A stretch of 64,000 bases of DNA, taken from NCBI GenBank assembly GCA_026075535.2, contig AP026543.1:1178001-1242000 (forward strand), given 5' to 3'. Below the pieces are notes generated by a model. The model did no database searches. It saw only the letters and a list, made by a program, of their open reading frames with translations, and had not been told where the DNA came from. Source of the stretch: Tricholoma matsutake (taxonomy: Eukaryota > Basidiomycota > Agaricomycetes > Agaricales > Tricholomataceae). The position numbers and the translations under genes are program-made. Of the stretch, positions 21,810-33,617 are shown one piece after another (position 1 is the stretch's first letter; each line of letters begins with the position of its first letter).

Positions 21810-22703
21810 TCACCTATGCCAAGTCAAGTAGTCAGCGACGTAAATGGTCATGACATTGACCTTTTTGGTGCTCATTATATGAGTCCGAGCCCAATAAATT
21901 GTGTCACTTCTCCTAAGAGGGACACAATGCATAATTGGGTTTCCTTTCTCGATAAATGAAATGTGTGTGGAGGAACCATGCACATCACTTCCGTCTTGTA
22001 AGAAGACGCCCATTGACATTAATTGAGTATTAATGTCAGGTATGTAGTAGATGGGGTATAATCATGTTTCACATGTCTCTGACTTCCCATGACATACTAC
22101 CTGATGTCTAATGAAGACTGCTCCTTTTCCTACTATATGAGTAGTACCCGTGGCTGTTTGGACCAAGGTAGAGTCCTTTCTCAGTAAAGGCTCATAGGAA
22201 GCGAAATCTTTCATTTCACCAGTGAAGTGTTTTGATGCGCCTGAATCCATGATCCAGTCTGCACCTTTCTTACAATTTCCATTTGCACACATAACACATA
22301 TATTAAGATCTAAATAATTCCATGATACATTTAATAGCGGTAAAATTTCACATGAAAAGTTTGCTGTATTTGTAGGAATATTAATCTTTGTGCTTGTGGC
22401 AGGGAAAAGGACTGACCTGTCATCATATGCTCCCGTTTCAAGGGGTTCATTGATGAGCATCTCGTCGATGGCTTTCCATACTTCCTCATCAGACACCAGA
22501 GGTTCAGATCTGAGGGAGATGATGTCATCTTCTACCTCCTCGATTCTTGGTTCTGGTTCAATCCTCCTCCTCTTACCTTCTCGCACCATTAGGTGCTCTT
22601 CCAGCAGTCGCAGATTTTTTGCGGTGCATGGAAGATGCATTTGCTCGAGGGTGTCTCGAGCTTGCTGATATTCGGCGTAAACTGAATGAGAGGTAGAGGC
22701 CAC
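21810..22703 (-). pseudogene. Copia-A protease region
   Basis: The frame from 22,703 carries WIMDSGASKHFTGEMKDFAS, an aspartic protease box with its catalytic aspartate kept, then VQTATGTTHIVGKGAVFI. It is stopped by TGA at 22,062, again fitting a lost CGA. A second open piece (21,810-22,019) continues with MSMGVFLQDGSDVHGSS towards integrase. Confidence 0.82.
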
Positions 22704-22775
22704 ACCCGTATATGCCTGTGGAGGCAGTCGGCAGCGAGGATCCCTTGTGGGAGTGTGGTCATGTTTTTCAATGCG

Positions 22776-23672
22776 CTAAATGAGCGGCATCAGCGGTATG
22801 ATGATGCCATTACCATTTATGGTGGTAAAGGCACTGGAGGCGAGGTGGGTATGTTTCTCTTTAGGCTTTTCCTCCTTAGTCTTTTTGTCCCCGCGTCGTC
22901 CACATTTTTGGGATGAATCTCCATTGTTGTTTTGCCCTTCTTTGGGCTGCCATTTGGGGTTTCCCCCTTTGCATTTGACAGTGGAAAGTTTGTTGGCCTG
23001 AGGCTGGCCAGCGGGCTTTCCTACTGCCATGCACCTTGAGGCTTCAGTGACAATGGAGTCCTTGACATGTTTAAATGTCAAGGCACTAGTAGCGGTCGTG
23101 TTAAGGACCATGGTGGACAAAGAATCGTACTCGCGTGGCATTGCAGCAAGTAGGATCATCGCCTGAACTAGTTTGGGGATGGCAACATTGGCAGCCATGA
23201 GGTGCTCAAACTTGTCAGCCATCTTAGCAATCTCTGGTGCAGGATTTGCAGCCAGAATTTTGATTGCTATTGCAGACCTAAAGTCTGCAAAGACTTGGGA
23301 GGGGCCATCGACACCATAATTGGTGCGAATGAGGTCCCACACCTCCTCAGCAGTGTCCTTGGTGTTGGCATGCTGCTGAATGGAGGGGGCCAGGCGGAGC
23401 ACTAGGCTACTAATAGCCTGGTCATTTTTGTTGCTCCAGGTCTGGAGCTTGGCAGTAGCATCCGCTACAAGAGTAGCATTCATCACCGTCAAAGGAGGCG
23501 CCAGAGGCAGTTTGACTTCTGCCCCGCTAGTTATTTGCCAGAGGCCCTGAGACCTGAGCCACGCCTTCATAGAGTCGGCCCATTGAATGTAATTTGAGCC
23601 ATCAAAAGTTTGTATGAGTTTTCCAAGGGTTGAAGACATGATTATGTGGTGGCAGCTGTTAAAAGTGCTCAA
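22776..23672 (-). CDS. Copia-A gag
   Basis: A 298-codon open frame. It opens LGKLIQTFDGSNYIQWADSM and KAWLRSQGLWQITSGAEVKL, a UBN2-type copia gag, continues DTAEEVWDLIRTNYGVDGPS, and ends in a basic tail where the zinc knuckle has decayed to KCGRRGD. A TAG at 22,776 separates it from the protease part. Capsid role by family. Confidence 0.82.
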   Translation of the reverse strand: MSTFNSCHHIIMSSTLGKLIQTFDGSNYIQWADSMKAWLRSQGLWQITSGAEVKLPLAPPLTVMNATLVADATAKLQTWSNKNDQAISSLVLRLAPSIQQHANTKDTAEEVWDLIRTNYGVDGPSQVFADFRSAIAIKILAANPAPEIAKMADKFEHLMAANVAIPKLVQAMILLAAMPREYDSLSTMVLNTTATSALTFKHVKDSIVTEASRCMAVGKPAGQPQANKLSTVKCKGGNPKWQPKEGQNNNGDSSQKCGRRGDKKTKEEKPKEKHTHLASSAFTTINGNGIIIPLMPLI

Positions 23673-23875
23673 TCAGTCTTTTATCCAAGAAAACATGTTT
23701 CACAATCTCAGGAAAAAACACTCCTTCAGAGTGGTTAACCCTAGTCAACCTAGGTTTTAAGTGCAGCTCGCAGGGAGCGTGATGCAGCTCACAAAGAGCG
23801 CAAGGTTATAATTTGGAGACGATGAAGTCAACGTCGTTCGCAGCCAATTAAGGCACGTTCACAACATGCCCAGCA

Positions 23876-23887
23876 GGGCCCATAACC
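23876..23887 (-). other. Copia-A primer binding site (half-tRNA(iMet) type)
   Basis: GGGCCCATAACC abuts the TGTTGG end of the LTR, identical to the Copia-1 site. Confidence 0.72.
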
Positions 23888-24152
23888 TGTTGGAGCAGAC
23901 TATATATGCTGCACAGGAGAAGAGACAACACATTCCTTACAACCTACCTGGGGTTTAGTTAGACTTACAGCTAGGGTTAGCAGAGGTAAGAACTCTGTAT
24001 TCCTACTACGGTACAGGTTCTCCTTATATACATAATAATAAGGATGTCACATGACTCGGGAATGTGTTTACCACATGTATGCACAGTAACATGTGTATGC
24101 TGCATGTATTGCCTCATGTATGCAGCATGTATCTCAGGGTTTAATTTCAACA
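23888..24152 (-). repeat. Copia-A 5' LTR
   Basis: A 265-bp LTR (sense TGTTGAAATTAAACCC to CTCCAACA). It differs from the 3' LTR at 40,445-40,718 mainly by absence of a 9-bp GCTTACTGC copy and a few substitutions. It is also the source family of the solo LTRs at 33,618-33,922 and 35,451-35,755. Confidence 0.9.
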
Positions 24153-25053
24153 GGAGCTGTACATCCATGATCAGTGGATCTGTGACCTCTTGGTGCAGCC
24201 TCCTCCCCATGCCCTACGGGAGAGGGAAAAATCCATGATCATTGATGGCTAGTTTTAATGTCCGAAATCTTAAGTCTTTTTACTGTGTTCTATGGTTGGC
24301 GTAAACATGGGTTCCAAGGGTAAGGAGAGTTTTTGAAGGCCTCTGAGCTTTCTCGAGAGGCACACCACACCCACACCCCGAGCTCCGCTCTCTCTGTCTC
24401 ACTCTGATCATTGTGCTGTTTGTGGCTTGGTGCTAGAGTTCTAGCCGAGGCCTTGCCGTAGACAGTTTGGCATGATAGGAGATTTCTCCTGTACTGCTTC
24501 ACTCTTGACTTTCATGTCCCTCTGCAGTACAGGTGAGCACTCCATGCATCTTTTCAGTTCTCTTCTTACTTCTCCGGATAGTTGCTATTATTGACTTCAA
24601 GAGCTTCACTCTGTCATTAATCTACAGCAACTATTTTGTCGCAAGATCTTTTCTGATCTCATTCCTATCTTGGCAATCTCATCACTGTCCTCACTTTCTA
24701 GGATTCAACTGTGATCTTCTAGCCTCACTATCATTTGCAGTTGAATCTTTATAGTGAGCTTCTCCTTCTATTGTTGCCTTTGCTACGTTTACCATGAGAA
24801 CTTTCTGTAGAGTTCTTTGCATGGCTCAGCTTCTCTTGTTTTTTAGTCACCCTCCCTCCTCTCCCTTTGTTCTGTTTAGTTATCTACTCTCTCTCTTTTG
24901 TAGTGTCTCTTTATCTACTCTCTCTCTTTCATACTATTTCTGGTGTATGCCTCTCCATTCCTTCACTTATCCAATGTCTTTTTGGGGTCCTGGTTGGACC
25001 TCCATTTGTGCTATTTCTGGTCTACCTTGAGCCACACAGCAGAGGTGTACCAG
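24153..25053. other. Spacer between Copia-A and Gypsy-2, no gene seen
   Basis: About 900 bp with CT-rich segments (24,830-24,960) and no convincing coding sequence. It carries the 20-mer at 24,174-24,193 that is repeated at 41,599-41,618. In the restored order this is the DNA between the two retroelements. Confidence 0.45.
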
Positions 25054-26060
25054 TGATGATGCTCAACCCGGAAACTCAACCAAAACCAACTAAACAGGTC
25101 TTAGGAGATATAACATGAGTCAGAGAAAGGTTGCGAGGTGGTACTGAATATCACCATGTTATCCAAAGGCCAGTAAATGTACTGTACGACATTGCGAAGC
25201 TGTATTAGACTGTGCGAAGTTCTGCAAAGCCATCCAAAGTAACACAAAACACTATGAAGCATTCTGAAACAATACAAGAGAGTTTAACAGTGATGTGGAG
25301 AAGTTCAAGAATCTCCGAAATGATTTCATGAATTTGGGAGATGGTGACAATAGTTGAAAGCAAGGTAAGAGACAATGACATGACAGATAGGCGATGTGAC
25401 AAGAGTTTCGAGAGTCGATGTGGCAAAACGATGTAGTTTGCAGAATACTTTAAGTGAGTTCAGGCAAAGACTGAGCTAAAACTCAAGAGTTTTACCCTTA
25501 AGTCAGATGATAGGTGATGTGAGAAGATGATTTTCTGGCCTTATTGACAGTAAATACACCAAACTATATATGTTTTAGAGATATAGTACTAATAAGGTAA
25601 AAGGCCATGAGGCAAAACATGTGGTAAACATGAGGCAGTGAACAAGGTGTCGAAATCACGAAGTAAATGAGAAAATGATAAGAAAGAAACATGCCATATA
25701 CATGATATATCAAATCTCCTTGTCTTGTGGTTCCAATAAATCATGAATATGTCAAATAGCGCCTCAATGTGTGCTAAGTTGCTAGCCGTTGTGTTTCTTC
25801 GTGTTTGTGGTGGTGGGAACGCAATGTGTTAGTGTGTGTAATGGTGGGAGCATGTGTTCAAGGTTCGGTACAATAGGAATATGGTGGCCAAAGTTGTTCA
25901 AAATGGTTTGAAGTCTTTCGAAATGTTTTGAAGTGTTGTTTCATTGTTTCGTGCATTTGTAGGCATTTGTAAGCATTCATGAAATCATAGAACTTTGGGA
26001 AGGAGGTGTCTGAGTGTGATATCTTAATTTCAGAGCTCTGCTGCCATAGTGGACCTATCA
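25054..26060 (-). repeat. Gypsy-2 3' LTR (inverted relative to its partner)
   Basis: A 1,007-bp reverse complement of 19,357-20,363, the same length with scattered substitutions. The right edge GGACCTATCA is followed by TCCTCCCCCTTAC, the polypurine tract of a minus-strand element. Outside the left edge the sense strand reads CTGGT, matching the CTGG before the 5' LTR. Confidence 0.88.
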
Positions 26061-26075
26061 TCCTCCCCCTTACTG
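26061..26075 (-). other. Gypsy-2 polypurine tract
   Basis: The coding strand reads GTAAGGGGGAGGA directly before TGATAGG of the LTR. The same block (TCCTCCCCCTTACTGA) recurs at 29,325-29,340 inside pol. Confidence 0.7.
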
Positions 26076-26215
26076 AAATCCTGACTGTCCCAGTCAGCTG
26101 ATCAGAGTCACATGCCAAATCTGTGATCGTGTTGAAAAACCTATAAAGGTAACTGAAAAACCTCGCTCTTTTTCTTCCATCTTCGAGTTGAACTCATCTC
26201 TTACATCCTCTGATC

Positions 26216-27563
26216 ATGTTGCTTCTCCTCAAATTCGAACATGAGATCCTCAAACACACAAAGTCCATGCCCAAAGTTGGTAAGGCAGAAGATATTGATT
26301 TCGAAGTTTGGGGGCGCAATTTTTGTGAGAAAATGGTGAGTGTCGACACATTTTCTGATATGGTTTTAGATGCTAATGATGTTTTGCAGTACGAATATGA
26401 CAATCTCACGGATGATGTCGAGGAATCCCATTTGCAGGCCATTCAAAAGGTCATGGACAAGGTATTTGATTTGTACACTCCTCTGGCATGTCAGGAGTGG
26501 CTTTCTTGGGGTGCCGAGGTCCTATTCCAGGACCTAGCAGACAAAGTCGAATGAGAGGAGCAAGAGGCCAGGGCTGCTCAGGTGAAGTCTGAAGCAGAAG
26601 CAGCAGAGGCGAAGGCACTGGAAGAAGCTGCAGAGGTGGAGGCAAGGCTTTGGGAGGAGGCAGAAGCATTTTGGCATGAGGCAGCAGCAGCAAAAGCTGC
26701 CAAGCTCGACAAATGACGGAAAGCTCTCGAGTCTACTCAAGCTATTCTCCTCGCCAAGGTTCGGGTGAAGACAATTTCGAAGGACCATCTGAAGAGGCAG
26801 AATTCAGCTTTGCAGGCAGAAAGTGAGGCGATTCGGGTAGTGGAAGTTGGAGAGGAAGTTCAGGAGGTGGACAAAGACCCAGTCATTATCCTGGGCAACC
26901 AAAAGCAGCAGGTGATGGAGGAGGACCTTGACAAAGATGACGACAATGGCAAACAAGGAATCACCACTAGATGGGCGAGATTCGAGCAGGGAGGGCTTCT
27001 TGAGTTTGAAGGACCAGTAAGTTGTATGAACTGTTTCGTGAAGATTTCAAAACCAATGAAATGGCCGTAGTGTGATTGATGCTCTGGCTTCAAGAGCCAG
27101 CCCATGTGTGTCATAGATGAAGGAGTGGCAAAGTGTCACAAATGCATGCAAGAGGCACAAGGGTGCTATTGGGAGGGTGTTTCAAGGCAGGGGGTTCGTA
27201 AGGTGAAGGGAAAGAAGGCTGTAGGGAGTCATGGGGGAAAGGTTTCAGAGCATCTGAAACCAGGTAAGCCACCGATCCATGTTTTTTGAAGCCTTCGCTA
27301 ATATTTCATAATGTATAGTACCTCAAATTTGAGTTGTTGGGCCTTCATTAGCACCAGAGGCAGGGCCTTCAAGGTCGCAGGGTCAAACAAAGTCAGACAG
27401 GAAAGGGAAGGGGCAGGAAATCCAGGATGGTGACAAGGGTGTTTTGGGCATGGAGCAGTACCAACAAATAATTTCGGAGGAGATGGCAAAGAAGAAGATG
27501 CAGTGTCATATGCTGGATCAGGAGATAGCGGCACTGGGTAAAATGTTGGATGAAGAAGAGTGA
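26216..27563 (+). pseudogene. Antisense once-spliced ORF inside Gypsy-2 (CxxC zinc-type protein), function unknown
   Basis: It lies between the integrase end and the 3' LTR and runs opposite to Gypsy-2. From ATG 26,216 one frame can be followed to 27,263, then across a GT-AG intron (27,264-27,351) in phase into a 70-codon end with stop at 27,561. N-terminal part: FEVWGRNFCEKMVSVDTFSD; middle: Ala/Glu-rich coiled-coil-like stretch; C-terminal part: CMNCFVK, then CVIDEGVAKCHKCMQEAQGC followed by YW, a cysteine cluster of putative metal-binding type; tail: EMAKKKMQCHMLDQEIAALG. TGA stops at 26,552, 26,714 and about 27,077 and a TAG at 27,068 disable it. Resemblance to small cysteine-rich ORFs near agaricomycete gypsy elements is an impression. 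Confidence 0.6.
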
Positions 27564-27910
27564 AATTTTGTTATTTTAGTTTTTGCTATTTTTGTATAAT
27601 AAATTTGTGCTTTGTCAAACTGGAAACAGAAGATATAAGAAATAAGTAGAGTAAAAGAAATATCCAAACATTTTTCGAGATGAACTTCATTGCTGAAACT
27701 TGTCATTGTAGGTGTTCTGAGTGCATTTGTAAGAGGAAATGAAAGGAAACGACATTACAAAGTAAGGGAAAGGCTCAGTAAATCATCATGGCTGAAAAAC
27801 CCTTTTGGAGCTTGCGCAACCATGCTATAATGCGATATCGTGACTTGTATGATACACTAAGAGAAATCAAAATCATAGGTAAGTAATTGCGAAACATAGA
27901 AAGAGAATAG
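27564..27910. other. Gap between antisense ORF and Gypsy-2 pol end
   Basis: AT-rich. It would hold both 3' ends of the converging Gypsy-2 pol and antisense ORF. No motif is seen apart from AATAAA-like runs near 27,598. Confidence 0.4.
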
Positions 27911-29143
27911 TTAATCATCTTCAAGGTATGGAATGTCATCAGGAATATCTTTGTCGACATTCAAAGTTTGTCAAAGTGCTTCAAGACGTGCTGAGTTGAT
28001 GTCAAGGAAGTTCGGAGGGAGTGGAATGGATTTTTGTGCTAAGTAGGGGAGTAGACAAAAGGCAGCAACTGGGTGATGTAGTACTGAACCGTTGAGTTTG
28101 CAAAGGATGTAGGCTCCTCCATAGTTTCAATCAATGACAATGAGGGGACCTATGTATCGAGGTCACATTTTGCAGTTGAGTGACTTTTTTATCTGTGTAT
28201 TGCAAAGTAGGACTAAATAACCTGTTGCAAAGTTGTAGTCTTTGACAGTCCTCTGGTGGACTTGTTTGAATCATTTCATGGCTTCAAGATGGGCTGACAA
28301 AACCTTCGAATAAAGGTTTTTGAGGTCAATCAATCATTTTTGTAAGGCAATAGCTCTTTGTGCCATAAGGTCGGTTGTTGAAAGTATTGAATTTGGAGGG
28401 GGCTGCAAATATGTAGCTTCAGAGATGTCGAGTGGAATGAGGGGATGGGATCCTGTTACTGTGAAGTAGGGCAAACAACCCATGCGTTTGCAAACTGTTA
28501 CGCGCTCTGCCCAAAAGACAGAGTGTGCTCCATCTGACCACTTGCTCTGGTCTCTGACTGCTTTAAATAACGATTGTTGAACATTGAAGTGTGCTCTTTC
28601 TACAATCCCATTTGCTCGAGAATTGTAACCACTGATTCGAATGTGATTGATATGGTATCATTTTGCAAGATACTCCATCGCTGCAATAAATACTGATCCA
28701 TTATCACTCACAATTTCATAAAGAGACCCCCATCGACAAATGATGTCTTCGAAGATCCAATCTCCTAATGTCCTGGCATTTTCATGTTGAAGCTTTCACC
28801 ATTCTGGATAGGCTGTTAGTGAACATCACCCTTGAATGATGTATTTGAATCCGTTCAATGGGGGCATTTGCATCGTGTTAATGTAGACTTTGCCAAAAAG
28901 TGGTGCTGGTGTTGCCACTGTGGGCGGAATAAGCAGATTTTGGGTTTGTCAAAGTTGGCATAGGTGGCAAGAACGAATGTACCATGCGACATTGGCTTTC
29001 ATATTGGGCCACCAAAATCGGAGTGTGACGAGGGTTTTTGTAGTGAATACCATCTTGTGACCAATGTCATCATGAGTGGCTCAAACAATGTTGAGGCGGC
29101 ATTCAGGGATAGCGACAATCTTGTGGGCTCCTTGTGAATCTTT
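27911..29143 (-). pseudogene. Gypsy-2 integrase
   Basis: Ends at TAA 27,911-27,913 after DIPDDIPYLEDD. Upstream, a single frame with many stops carries LSTTDLMAQRAIALQK (about 28,350-28,390), ATGYLVLLCNTQIKKSLNCK (about 28,190-28,250) and core fragments around 28,600-28,800. No chromodomain follows, unlike Gypsy-1. Confidence 0.72.
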
Positions 29144-31491
29144 TCACCAAAGTTTTCCAGAATCTATGAAGAACTCAGTACAATATCGCACAAAGGTGCT
29201 GTAGTCTGCTTCGGAGAGGTCTGGTGGCCATTGTAAATCTTCGAGCCATTTTTGAATGTGAAGAAGTCGTTCGTCATCTCTTTTGGCATTTTCGGAATGA
29301 GGGACATCTTTGTAAGTGATGTCCTCCCCCTTACTGATATGTGAAGGTAGGGTGAATGTTGATTGGAGTGAATGTGATGAGAATGGGCAAGTCGTGAGTG
29401 GGTTGATTTGATGAATAAAACCATGCAGTTGGTTGATCCAATCTTCAAAGGATCCATCATCTGGTTGTGCATCATCTCCATTCTGTAGAGGACGTCGCAA
29501 AAGTCCATCTGGGCCATGATGTGTTCCGGCGACATGTACAAGCATAAAATGGAAGGTAAGGATGGATACAATCCATCGATTAATGCTTGCACTTGGTGCG
29601 ATGTCAGGATTTGCAGCATACCTTTAATGTATCTGGCATTGACTTTGACAATGAGATTGCATATGCCAATAACGTACAATCGAAGTGCACCAAGGGCGCA
29701 ATAGAGTCCGTAGAGCTCTAGTTTGGGTTGCGAAAAGCAAGATTCATGGGCATTGAGCGTGATAGATCCAAAACGACTGTAATAGTGTTTACAAAGATTT
29801 TTGGGGTCGCACTGAGCCAAGAAAAATCCAACTGCGATGTGCGAAGTGTCGACTGAGAGGATGACGGGTGTGTTCGAGGTGTAGTTGATCACATGAATTG
29901 TGGGAGAAGTGATGAGAGCGAGTTTAAGATCTTCTTGTGCTGCTATTTGTGTTGTACCAAATTCAAATGGAACATCCTTATGTGCGAGGTTGATAAGAGC
30001 CACTGCTCATTTAGCGAAATTCTGTATGAAAATACGACAAACCCCTATGGTTCCTAAGAAGGCTTTTACTTCAGTGAGACTTTGACAAGGTCCCCATTTG
30101 CTGATTGCATTGATTCAAGTTGGATTGGCCATATGACCTTCGATTTTGCAATAATGTCCTAAGACAGTAATTTCGGGGATGCAAAGAAATAGCTTGGGTC
30201 CTGAAAAAGTCCCTCCACAATATTTCATATGTTGGACTACTCAGTTGAGATTTTTGAAGTGTTCCCAAATGAAACGATGAATTCCTGAGTTCTGCAAAAT
30301 AGTTTCGTAACCTCCTCCCGGGAGTGAGTAGCATGATTTTGGACCTTTAATAGGTGCATCATCAATGTAGGGTATCGTGACATGGGGAATCTTGGGTTGT
30401 AGGATAAATGAAACATCATCATGCATGATGGGCATGGAGTTGGTCCAACCCATGGGTAAAGTGATGATGCGAAGTGCTCCAAAAGGCGTTTGAAATGTAG
30501 TCAGGTCTCAAGATGATTCAGCTACTTTTTGTTTGTCGAAGGCAACATAGAGGTCTAGCATTCCTCCACAAGCGCATCCTCCGAACTGTTCAGCCAGATG
30601 TTCAGAGATCAGAATGATGCCTGAGTGCTGTATAGTGACTTTGTTGAGTTGTTTGAGACTGTGGACTGAGCAAAGTGCTTTGCCATCTTTCTTTGTGACA
30701 CAAAACCAATGCGACCTATAAGATGAGTTCGATGGCTCATAAACGCCTGCTTCTATTTTCTTCTTGAGCATGGTGCAAACCTCTTTGTAAATCCCTGGCA
30801 GGATAGGAATGTTTCATTCGATCCATGGGGTGTGTGGAATAACTGGAAATTCAATTGGAGGGAAGAAGTTGGGGCAAAAACTTCCTCATTCTTGTTCAGT
30901 CCACACGAAATGGGTTTCGTGATTTCGAATAAAATTGTGCATGAGTTTTCTCTCCTCTGGCCAAAGGAAATCGCCAGGATGATTATTATTGATAATCATT
31001 TTTCGTTCAAGGTTGTATTGGGAAGATGGTGAAAATGTTGGAGGTTTAGGGTTAAGTTTCAGCATTTCTTTGAGTAGATTCCCTGTGATCGTGCAAGTAA
31101 TGTGAAATTGATCAGGCAGGTTGGTGATGACTGGTCGTACTTTCAATGCAACAGGCTTGTACTTCTTTTTAGTGGCTACAAAGGCAGGATATAGAGAGTT
31201 GGAGGATAGATAGGATGTGGAATATCTGGATGAATCTGGCATAGAGGGGGCCATCGAGGCCATTAAAAATGTAACATACTGTTCACTAGCTGTCAAATAG
31301 AGATGGGCGATAATATCCAAAGTAGTAGTGGCATTTGAAGAAGGCAAGGATTCAAAGTCAGGAATGTTTGCAGTGCATTTGATAAATATAGAAGAGTTTA
31401 AATGGTCAAAAGAAATGATTAATGCGCACTGTTTAGTCTCTGAAATATTATCCTCTAGTAACAAAAATCCTTGTGAACTACTTTTTGGCAT
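29144..31491 (-). pseudogene. Gypsy-2 reverse transcriptase and RNase H
   Basis: RT starts around 30,771 with IEAGVYEPSNSSYRSHWFCV, then KALCSVHSLKQLNKVTIQHS and DLYVAFDKQ. The catalytic box is PYIDDAPIKGPKS near 30,360. RNase H follows at 29,164-30,003 (ILSVDTSHIAVGFFLAQC, PKLELYGLYCALGALRLYVI). The region 30,886-31,491 is the protease-RT linker. Several stops and frame changes (near 30,005, 30,240, 30,507) inactivate it. Confidence 0.82.
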
Positions 31492-32285
31492 TTCATGGCT
31501 CTAGGAAAGGTTGGGATAGTAGATGATCTTGTCGAGTTGGGATCATAGATAGTAATTGTCTGAGATTCGTCGCTCCAGTTTTTGATGGTGCTTTTGGTGA
31601 CTATGTTGAAGGGTCGACCAAGCAGGATGTCATAGGCAGGGTTTCAGATTATATGAATCTGCATATAGATGGTGATTGTGCCAACTTTGCAAGGAACATT
31701 TCATGCTAGTCCTAGACTTTCGTCAATGCCACTGTTAGCCAATTGAAGTGGAATGTGGATGGAAGGATCATATGCAAGACCTAGTTCATGGCAGACTTCT
31801 TTGGACATAGCGATAATCAAAGAACCTGGGTCAACTACACCTTTGACAGGATTTTTACCATTGACATTCATCATAACTGATCTGATCGAGTGAGATTCCT
31901 TCGCAGCGACAAAGGGTTTTGGAATGTCGCCAATTCAAAGAGAGCTGATATAAGTTTCGCATGGGTTGTTGATCATAAGTACCTCTTCATTGACTAGGTG
32001 CCCCGCATTGTTTCCATCCTGGTTCAGAATACAACATGGTGTTAGCTGTTCCTTCCATTTCATATGAACTTCGGGTGATAACAAAAGAAGTTCTTCCATA
32101 GTAAGAGTGATGATCGGTATTTTCATCGAATGCGAAAATATGTCCTGAGCGATGGTGTCATTCTGAATGGGGGCTACAGTGTGGTACGAAGGACCATCTC
32201 ATTCTTTACCTTTACTAGTAGAGGCAAAGTTTTGTTCATGAGGGGGTAAGTAAGTGTTCTCCGAAGCTGCGGCATAAGGATGAAT
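31492..32285 (-). pseudogene. Gypsy-2 protease region
   Basis: The minus strand holds VKGVVDPGSLIIAMSKEVCH, a retropepsin-like active-site segment (D-P-G in place of the usual D-T/S-G), about 31,790-31,850, and NPAYDILLGRPFNIV around 31,600-31,640. Upstream is ITLTMEELLLLSPEVHMKWK. The frame runs straight into gag once the 4.8-kb palindrome is removed. Confidence 0.72.
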
Positions 32286-33617
32286 CACCTAACCTTCCCA
32301 CAGTATGTCACATATTAGTTGACATGATCCTATCACATCACGGCTACTGATCTGTAGTAAATCTGCTTATCTCCCTCACCCATCAATAATATTGTTGACT
32401 TCAACCTTGTAAGGTACCCCACCTAGCCCACCCAATGTAGGCCGCCCTTTGATATCATGTAAGCAATAGATAACCATGACAGACTGATAACAGACCAAAT
32501 CATAGATCAAACTCGGCATAACGAGATCAATGTGATGGGCAACTCGGCTACTTCTGATGTTGCCGTGCCACGTCGTGCTCATCATCCCCCATGATGAGCT
32601 CACTATTCCACTCATTCTGCACCCTTTCCCTTCGCTTTTTTTGGTAGATAATACTTATATATGTGCATAGAGTGTTATTAAACAATCAATTTCACTTTTA
32701 CACCCATTTTGGGTCTATAACAAACATCTTCTCTTGATAAAGAGAGGAGTAGGGGTCTCTTTTTCCATTGAGGGGCTCTACTACATGTGCATGGGTATAT
32801 AATTATATTTAGAGCTATGTACACAAGTGTGAATTGTGCTGTATGAGGTAGGAAGGGAGGGAAGGGGGAGAAGTGAGAGAGTGACCAGAGAGTGTAACCT
32901 GTACTGAGCATGTACATGCTCCACAGTCACCAGGGTGTATGTAGATGAATGGAGGAATGTACATAGAAGTTGGGAATGAAGTTGGGAGAGCTGGGAGTGA
33001 GGAGTTGTGTGTCAATGCAGCTGTATGGGGAGGGGGAGAGGTTATCACTTACCTACACTCCTGGGCCTTCCACTTCTAATATTGGCATTGAAAAAGAATA
33101 GGATAATCATAGTGAATGATGTGATATGCCCCCTAAAGACTCTAGAGTGGTCAGTATAGACAGAAAAGACAATGAGGACTGAGGAGGAGGAATGCTTACT
33201 CTGAGAGATCTGTGGAGCGAAAATGTTCGCTTTCTTCGATTCCTAGGTCTGATATAGAAGTATAATTAAGGTTAGTAGAGGTTATGGCAGGGGGATAAGG
33301 TTCTGGCTCACTAGGGCATGGGTTCCCCATCAACATAAGTGAACTTCACTCACCATGGAGAACACACCTTACCTGGCATCTGGATATCCTTCCAACCATT
33401 TAGTATAGTCCATTCCCTGATAAAAATAGCCTAGATACAATCCTGAAAGTCAAAATGTCATCCTCCAATGTAGGGTTTTCACCTACTCACATATTCTCCT
33501 TGTCACTCTATGCCAGCTCATATAGCCCATTAGTGAGAGTGTAGACAGGTATACCAAGGCATTATAAGCAGTATTAACACCTCAGGACAGTCCATGAGTC
33601 TGTAAAGGAGAGGTGAA

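Larger units (their letters stand above)
20703..24152 (-). mobile_element. Copia-A, 5' portion (LTR, gag, protease, integrase)
   Basis: Minus-strand copia element with 5' LTR 23,888-24,152, primer site, gag, protease and integrase. It is cut at about 20,705 just downstream of integrase. The missing RT, RNase H and 3' LTR lie on the plus strand at 38,635-40,718. The base order outside this LTR (sense GCTCC) equals that outside the other LTR (GCTCC at 40,719-40,723), so both belong to one insertion. Confidence 0.9.

Noticed and set aside
19357..26060. The 1-kb inverted repeats read as terminal inverted repeats of a large DNA transposon
   Set aside because: They have LTR ends (TG...CA), a primer site on one side and a polypurine tract on the other, and become direct repeats after undoing the inversion that also repairs Copia-A.
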